A stretch of DNA of 59,798 bases. Origin: Tieghemiomyces parasiticus (Eukaryota; Kickxellomycota; Dimargaritomycetes; Dimargaritales; Dimargaritaceae). The position numbers and the translations under genes were made by a program. Shown in pieces: positions 54,481 to 59,798 of the stretch (the stretch's first letter is position 1; each line of letters starts with the position of its first letter). The notes under the pieces were generated by a model. That model was not told the origin of the DNA, searched no databases, and saw only the letters and a program-made list of their open reading frames with translations. The stretch lies in contig JANBPT010000185.1 of assembly GCA_027575765.1 (NCBI GenBank), forward strand, positions 1-59,798. The letters are read 5' to 3'.

Positions 54481-57273
54481 GGTCGAACCTATGACGAAGG
54501 AATGAGAATGACTCGATGAGGTTGGTAGTTAAGGTAAAAAAACGTGGCGGAAAGGAATTTGTTGCAGAAGGCATATGGCCCATCAGTAAATGGAGCGAGC
54601 AGGGCGACCCTGGGCTGGGGAGTGCCTTTGTGAGTTTGCTTCCTTGCGCATGCGACCAGAGCCTGGCTGTATACGCTATTGACTGCACGGAGCCGTAATT
54701 CTTTTCAGAGAACTGGTGGTCAGCCTTGGCCATCATTTGGTGGTGCGGTACAAAATCATGTGAATCCCCGAAACCTAGGGTTCTCGGAGAACGTTTACCA
54801 ATGCGGAAGCGCTCTACCGGTCGCCCCGGTAAGACGAAGAGTAGCCGATCGACAATTACATGTGGCTCTTGCCAGTTTCACAAGTATCGTCCGCTTCTTT
54901 CTAACTGATAAATCCAGCATCGGAGCGGTGGGGCACGCAGAAGGGATCGTACTCTATGTACCCAAGGTGCCTAATGGGTCAAATCAATATTTCTGTAGCT
55001 GTTACGATACTGTTGGTTCACTATGGCGGCATGCCAGTGTCATGGCCATGGGTTGCTGATGAGTGACGAAACGCCACCAGGGTTTTGCTACCGTCGATAC
55101 GGTCAGGTGGGATAGATGTTGGAGCCCGCTGAGAGTGGGCTAGCGGGTGCCGAGTCCCTGTAGAATCCCGCGTGGCTTCGCCGCTTCGGCTAGCACCGGG
55201 CAACTGGGGGCTAACTGATCGGTAATGACTACTGCGGTTGTGAAGTCCGAGAATTATCAGTTGGCTGTGAAACCGAACTACTGGCTCGGCGCTCAACGCA
55301 TTGACATCGATATCCCGTAGTCAGCACCCCGAAAAAAATATCCAAACTGTGTGAGGAAAGGTGAGGCCATACATCTCGTCACTGCACTCACGGAAGGAAG
55401 GGGCATGAAAATTGGCCGTCGGGGATAGTGGCCGACTGGGGCCCTCATGTCAGCTTGGATCGAATGATCCAATCACGGAGAGCAACCGGGCCGGGTAGGG
55501 TTGTTACTAATCTGGTTCCCCTTGTCGTACGTCCCAGCAGGATAAATTAATATCTTATTGGGCGGATGAAGGATGTGGAGGGGAGGGATGTAAGGGGATA
55601 TGGAGGCCACCATCGCCAAAACAAGACGGGCCACATGCACTCAAATTAGGGCGTGGTTGCCGGATCCTATCAGCCACGCACCTCTTGTGTATCAAGCGAT
55701 ATGTTTCCTACCCAATTCACTTACTGGTCTATCTATGTCCACGTAGTATCTTGCCAGATTTAGCATGATCTAAGAACACCTGATTTTATAACAGTGTATC
55801 CTCCCCAGTCTCCCCACTGTAGCTGGGGAAGAATGGCGTGGCTCTCGTTCACCCCAGCACCAGTAGATAAGCGCGACGATGGGAAATAATTTTTCTAATT
55901 GGTAGCGTGAAAGGCGAATGCCAAACCAGCCGCCGATATGTTTCCCGATCGGGCCTTGGCAGCGCCTTGTCATTGGCTACCTAACAATTATAGCATCTAT
56001 GTCCGTGAAAAACGGAGAAGGAGGGGCTCCTTTAGCTCGTCTCAATAGCTCACCACTAACTGGCTTGGCCTCCTCTTGAGCTGCGGACCCTCGGTGCCAG
56101 TGTCCACCGCAATCGGCACTGGCCCTCCCTCCTCTGTGCCATGCTATTTCTGCTGAAGCCGCGTTGGGCCGCTATAAAACTCAGATGTTCGATCGCCTGG
56201 AAGCCATCTTAATCTCTCTTCAGTCACTGCCAAACGATCAGCTTCACTTGATACCTCACCTTTATCCAGCGCCACAACTTTTCTTCAGGCTTGCATTTTC
56301 TTTGGTTTACACCCCATTTCCAACCGCTCACTACAATCCCACCCGCCGATCCCCTATCCTTTTACAAACTGTGTAGGACCCATGGTGTGTCAAGCTTTCG
56401 GGCTTTGAAGGCGTCACTACTTCGTTGCTAACCCCTATTTTCTCCCTACGTCCGCTCGTTCTGTTTGTGCAGTGCCGTTTAATTACAGTTCCTTGCCGTT
56501 CCAAATCCATTATTCCAGATATTTCCAAGGACGAATCAAGCCCCTTAATGCACAACACCTGCTCCCGCCCTTCGCACCGCTGCTCTCCTTACGGCGAGCT
56601 CAACCTCGTAAGAAGGAGAAGCAATGCCAGATCCACCCCCTTCTGAAAACCATCGCCGCGCTTCCCGCCCGGACTAAAAAGCCGCCTGCAGCTCCTCCTC
56701 ACCAACCGTGCATCGAAATACTCCAACTGCACGTCGTCGTTGACCGTGCATCCCTTCCATTTTACTCCTGCAATCCCATTGGAGCTTAACTCAGGAGTTT
56801 TCATCGTTTCATCCTCGACCCCCGGGGGCACTTCGTACTAATTTGCGGGGCACCCCCTCGCACCATACCTAGGACGGGCCCTTATAATTAAGGCATCGAC
56901 CCCCGCAAACATAGCCCTCGTTCCTGAAACTTTAACCTGCTCAGCCTCTCAGCATAGCACTCTGACGGCCCCTCCGTTTTTCACAGTTTAATTATCCCTC
57001 CCACCCTCCCGCAATACATTCCACCACCACACCTCGGACTCCACACTCTAACCATCTCACACCACTGGGGCTTGCTCACTGGCTGGCTACTCCCAGTCCC
57101 TGTCTAATCGACTAAAGAAACTTGGCCGCCGAGCTCCCCACGTCGTGTGCGCCAACGACGTCACCCCACTTACCAACCACGGCCCCGAGCCCCGAGGGGT
57201 AGTTCCGATTTCTGCGACCTTCGGCATTCAGTTACTCTCGGCCCTCATTTGTATCCCAGGCCGTGACTAGCGT
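54481..57273. other. divergent intergenic region before the chromatin-reader gene
   Basis: No coding ORF is supported. From about 56180 to 57270 the plus strand becomes pyrimidine-rich, with few G, which suggests a long leader or promoter for the gene at 57274. A TATA box is at 56173-56179. An in-frame TAG at 57268-57270 sits just before the ATG. Confidence 0.5.
56173..56179 (+). promoter_or_regulatory. TATAAAA box, possibly of the chromatin-reader gene
   Basis: GCTATAAAACTCAG at this site is a textbook TATA box on the plus strand at the start of a pyrimidine-rich tract, but it is 1.1 kb before the ATG at 57274. It would need a long or spliced leader, or may serve an unseen transcript. Confidence 0.35.
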
Positions 57274-59798
57274 ATGACCGTTCGAACCCGCCGCTCAAAC
57301 GCCAGCTCGCATGTTCGTAACCAACCAACTAGCCACCGCCCCCCACCGGCTCCGCCCCCCACGCAACTGCCACGCAGTACCTTCGTATCCACGGGCGCCT
57401 TCCTAACTCGCGGCGTACTCAAACGTCTCACCGAAAATTCGCAGGGGTTCGCCGAAGAACTCCACGCCTACCGGCCCAACCAAGAGGTCATGGTCCGCCA
57501 GGCCAACGGTGCGTGGCATCCTGCGCGCTTACAGACCATCCAGGACGGGAAAGTCCTCGCCCAGTTCACTGGCGACAACCCAGATTTGTCCTCGGAATGG
57601 TTGCGGATCGATAGCCCCCGTTTAAAGGCCTTCGACGTCACCGGCCACATCCACCAGCCCACGCCGCGTAAACGCGGTCGACCTAAGAAGCCCAAGGCCC
57701 CGTCGCGCGCGGTAGCCGGTTCGACCAACCTCAGTGATCTTCTGACCTCCGCTCTACGCGAGTGTTCGGCCGCGTCGAAGGCCGAAACCTCGGCCCCGGC
57801 CCCTCGGTATGCACATGCCTTCACCATTCCACCGACGCCGCTACGACTCCGGCCTGACGGCTCCCCCCAGCCGGCACGCCAGGTGCTCTCTCTATCGGGA
57901 CGACTAATCATTCAAAGCATGTTTAAGACGAAGGCCTGGCCCACCGAGCCCTCGGCTCTGGCCAATGCCACCGGGGTCACTGGCGCCATGCTCGACACAT
58001 ACGTGGCCGTACCGCCCTTCGAGCTCCTACCCGACTACCGGTTGTGCTTCGAATTCAGTTCGACCGTGCGGGTGCGCGACCATGCCAGCGAGTGGCGGGA
58101 CGCCAGGATCACGACGGTCCAGCGCGACCTGGTCAGCATTACATACGGACATGACACGCGCAACGCACGCGAGTCTTTCTCTGTGACCAGTCCGCGCATC
58201 CACGTCCCACTGAGGACCATCCTACGACTTTGGGCCGAAAGCACGCCCGCCCTCGTCGACGCCACCACCCCGGTTGATGCCCCCGCCCCCTGCACTGAGC
58301 GGCCGGCCGGGGCCTCCCCGATGGCGTACCCGGGAAAGCTGCAGGAGCCTAGGCCCAAGCAATCGCCCCCTGTGCCCGGCCAACTTATGTCTTTATTGGA
58401 GCAATTTCGGTCGAGTCAGTATCGACATCAGTCTGCCTCGAAGTCACCTTCCACGCGAACCCTGGCCAAAGGAGACGTTCCGGCGCTGACGGGGCCTGAG
58501 CCAGCCGACCTGACCTCGGGCGTGACACAAGCATTGACCAGCGATTCTCATGATAGCCCACTTGCTGATGACGAGAAAACGAGCTTCACAGTACCGACCA
58601 CGGACCGGCAGCCGCCGGTGGAGGAAGAGGTAGCCCATACCGCAAACCATAGCCCCCCCATCTCTGCGCTTAGGGACACACTACACCCTCTGCCCGCAAC
58701 GTTGTCAGCGGATGGGACCCTGGCCTCGTCACGGGCCCGGTTACCGGCCTCGCCCCCAGCCTCGATGAATACAACCCCCGAGTCGACACCCCCCAATGGC
58801 GCGATTCACACTGGCCGTCTAATTGATACGCCAGCCTCCAGCGCCCATTCGAAAGACCGCCGGACACGCCGCTCACTTCAAATCGCGCCCGCCGTGTTAT
58901 TCCCCGAATTCACTCGGTCCACACGGTCACGTTCCCGTGCCACCCTCCCCGCTACACCGGTCTCCGCATCCCAATCTGATACTACCAAGGCGGTGGACGA
59001 CGACTTGCCTTCCACGCCAAGCCCCTCGGCCCCGGCCCGGACCCGTAAACGTAAGAAGCCGATTTCAGCCACCCGCCGGGTCGTTGCCATCCGGACCACA
59101 ACTGGTCGCTCGCCAGTCACTTCTTCCTCCTCCACTTCGTCATCACCTGGGGTCATAACGGACCCGGTGGACAGGGCAGTTGTTATGCCAGTTGCTCGGA
59201 GTAACTTACCCCCGGTCCCCGCCCCAAATGAGCCCTATGACGCACACTGGACTATCTATTGCAACGTGTGCGAGGCGGTCATTCGCCAGCGTCGTTTCTA
59301 CTGCACCTATTGTGAGAACCCATCAGATGGTTTCGACTACGAGAGCTTCGAGCTGTGCGTCACATGCTTCGAACACCGTTTTCCCACATCTCACCAGCAC
59401 CCGCGCTCCTCATTTGCCGAACAGTGGCTTCTGGCTCCTGCCGACCCCGCGGCCGCCCACGGCGCTAATGCCGTGGACCCCACCCTAGCCAACCTGCTTA
59501 CTTCGCTCCAGGCTGCCGGCCAACCCACCATCCGTCTAAACGATAACGGCGAAATGGTACAAAGTTTTGAAAAGGACCGCTTTGATACCGCCTACCGAGA
59601 GGGGGACCTCGTTCCCTTCGTCGGCGCCAGCCGAGGTATCCTGAAGCGCAAGGTGTGTGCCTTCTGTCTTGACGACGAGTCCTCCGGTGCGAGCTTCACG
59701 GGTCCCTTCATCGGGCCTCATCCGTTCACCTTTGAGGTCAAGGCTGGTACTGGGCCCCCGCGCATCCGCCGATTTTGGGCACACGACGGCTGCGCTCG
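57274..59798 (+). CDS. chromatin-reader-like protein: Tudor-like pair, AT-hook, ZZ and ePHD fingers (partial, runs off edge)
   Basis: The frame is open from the ATG at 57274 to the window end (841 codons, no stop), with an in-frame TAG just upstream. Seen in order: a Tudor/chromobarrel-like fold (about 70-118; GAWHPARLQTIQDGKVLAQF, then EWLRIDSPRL); an AT-hook, RKRGRPKKPK (132-141); a second Tudor-like stretch (about 265-310; RDHASEWRDARITT); a long Ser/Pro/Thr-rich disordered part with basic RKRKK near 590-600; a ZZ-type Cys cluster (663-715; YCNVCEAVI, FYCTYCE, ELCVTCF, then SHQHPRSSF); and the start of an extended PHD finger (from 795; VCAFCLDDES, GPFIGPHPF, FWAHDGCA), cut by the edge. ZZ and ePHD fingers commonly read histone tails. 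A nuclear chromatin role is inferred; the C-terminal half and any enzyme domain lie outside. It is divergent from MED1. Confidence 0.8.
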   Translation, partial: MTVRTRRSNASSHVRNQPTSHRPPPAPPPTQLPRSTFVSTGAFLTRGVLKRLTENSQGFAEELHAYRPNQEVMVRQANGAWHPARLQTIQDGKVLAQFTGDNPDLSSEWLRIDSPRLKAFDVTGHIHQPTPRKRGRPKKPKAPSRAVAGSTNLSDLLTSALRECSAASKAETSAPAPRYAHAFTIPPTPLRLRPDGSPQPARQVLSLSGRLIIQSMFKTKAWPTEPSALANATGVTGAMLDTYVAVPPFELLPDYRLCFEFSSTVRVRDHASEWRDARITTVQRDLVSITYGHDTRNARESFSVTSPRIHVPLRTILRLWAESTPALVDATTPVDAPAPCTERPAGASPMAYPGKLQEPRPKQSPPVPGQLMSLLEQFRSSQYRHQSASKSPSTRTLAKGDVPALTGPEPADLTSGVTQALTSDSHDSPLADDEKTSFTVPTTDRQPPVEEEVAHTANHSPPISALRDTLHPLPATLSADGTLASSRARLPASPPASMNTTPESTPPNGAIHTGRLIDTPASSAHSKDRRTRRSLQIAPAVLFPEFTRSTRSRSRATLPATPVSASQSDTTKAVDDDLPSTPSPSAPARTRKRKKPISATRRVVAIRTTTGRSPVTSSSSTSSSPGVITDPVDRAVVMPVARSNLPPVPAPNEPYDAHWTIYCNVCEAVIRQRRFYCTYCENPSDGFDYESFELCVTCFEHRFPTSHQHPRSSFAEQWLLAPADPAAAHGANAVDPTLANLLTSLQAAGQPTIRLNDNGEMVQSFEKDRFDTAYREGDLVPFVGASRGILKRKVCAFCLDDESSGASFTGPFIGPHPFTFEVKAGTGPPRIRRFWAHDGCA

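Noticed and set aside
55726..55767. Possible 14-codon minus-strand first exon with a TATAAAA before it and a GTAAGT after it
   Set aside because: No acceptor with a convincing second exon was found to the left, and the TATA box is too close to the ATG.

Overview
The window looks like nuclear DNA of a fungus, probably an early-diverging (non-Dikarya) lineage. This rests on GC-rich uninterrupted long exons, short GT-AG introns, and a gene set typical of fungi and animals: THO2, SIL1, a TAH18-type diflavin reductase, Rab GDI, an SR-protein kinase, a kinase-less Mad3, a PCI-domain protein of the Thp1/PCID2 type, VPS35 and a recognisable MED1. A short animal-type (GLUD1-like) mitochondrial glutamate dehydrogenase, instead of the fungal forms familiar from Dikarya, also points to an early branch. 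The exact taxon cannot be fixed from the sequence alone.

Layout. Bases 1-14091 are gene-poor and hold only two short minus-strand genes, for related Ala/Ser-rich secreted, probably GPI-anchored proteins (3026-3475 and 8035-8319), each with a TATA box. From 14092 the window is gene-dense: THO2 (+), an ACSF2-like acyl-CoA synthetase (+, 3 exons), elongation factor 2 (-, 2 exons), SIL1 (-), TAH18/NDOR1 (-, 3 exons), Rab GDI (-, start codon alone in exon 1), SRPK-type kinase (+), Mad3 (-), PCI protein (+, 3 exons), VPS35 (+), glutamate dehydrogenase (-, 5 exons), MED1 (-, 2 exons), and a chromatin-reader-like gene (+) that runs off the right edge at 59798.

The genes are housekeeping functions and not one pathway. 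Several act on mRNA making and export (THO2, PCI protein, SRPK, MED1), two on membrane traffic (GDI, VPS35), two in mitochondria (acyl-CoA synthetase and glutamate dehydrogenase, both with presequence-like N-termini), and one each in translation, ER folding, Fe-S assembly and the spindle checkpoint. Exon joins were worked out by hand from splice sites and reading phase; every join given keeps frame and restores family sequence. No tRNA, rRNA, CRISPR, transposon ORF or telomere array was seen.

The items most worth a second look are the partial tandem-Tudor/AT-hook/ZZ/ePHD protein at the right edge, the pair of Ala/Ser-rich surface proteins alone in a 14-kb gene-poor tract, the GDI gene whose first coding exon is just ATG, and the animal-type glutamate dehydrogenase with a presequence spread over the first exons.
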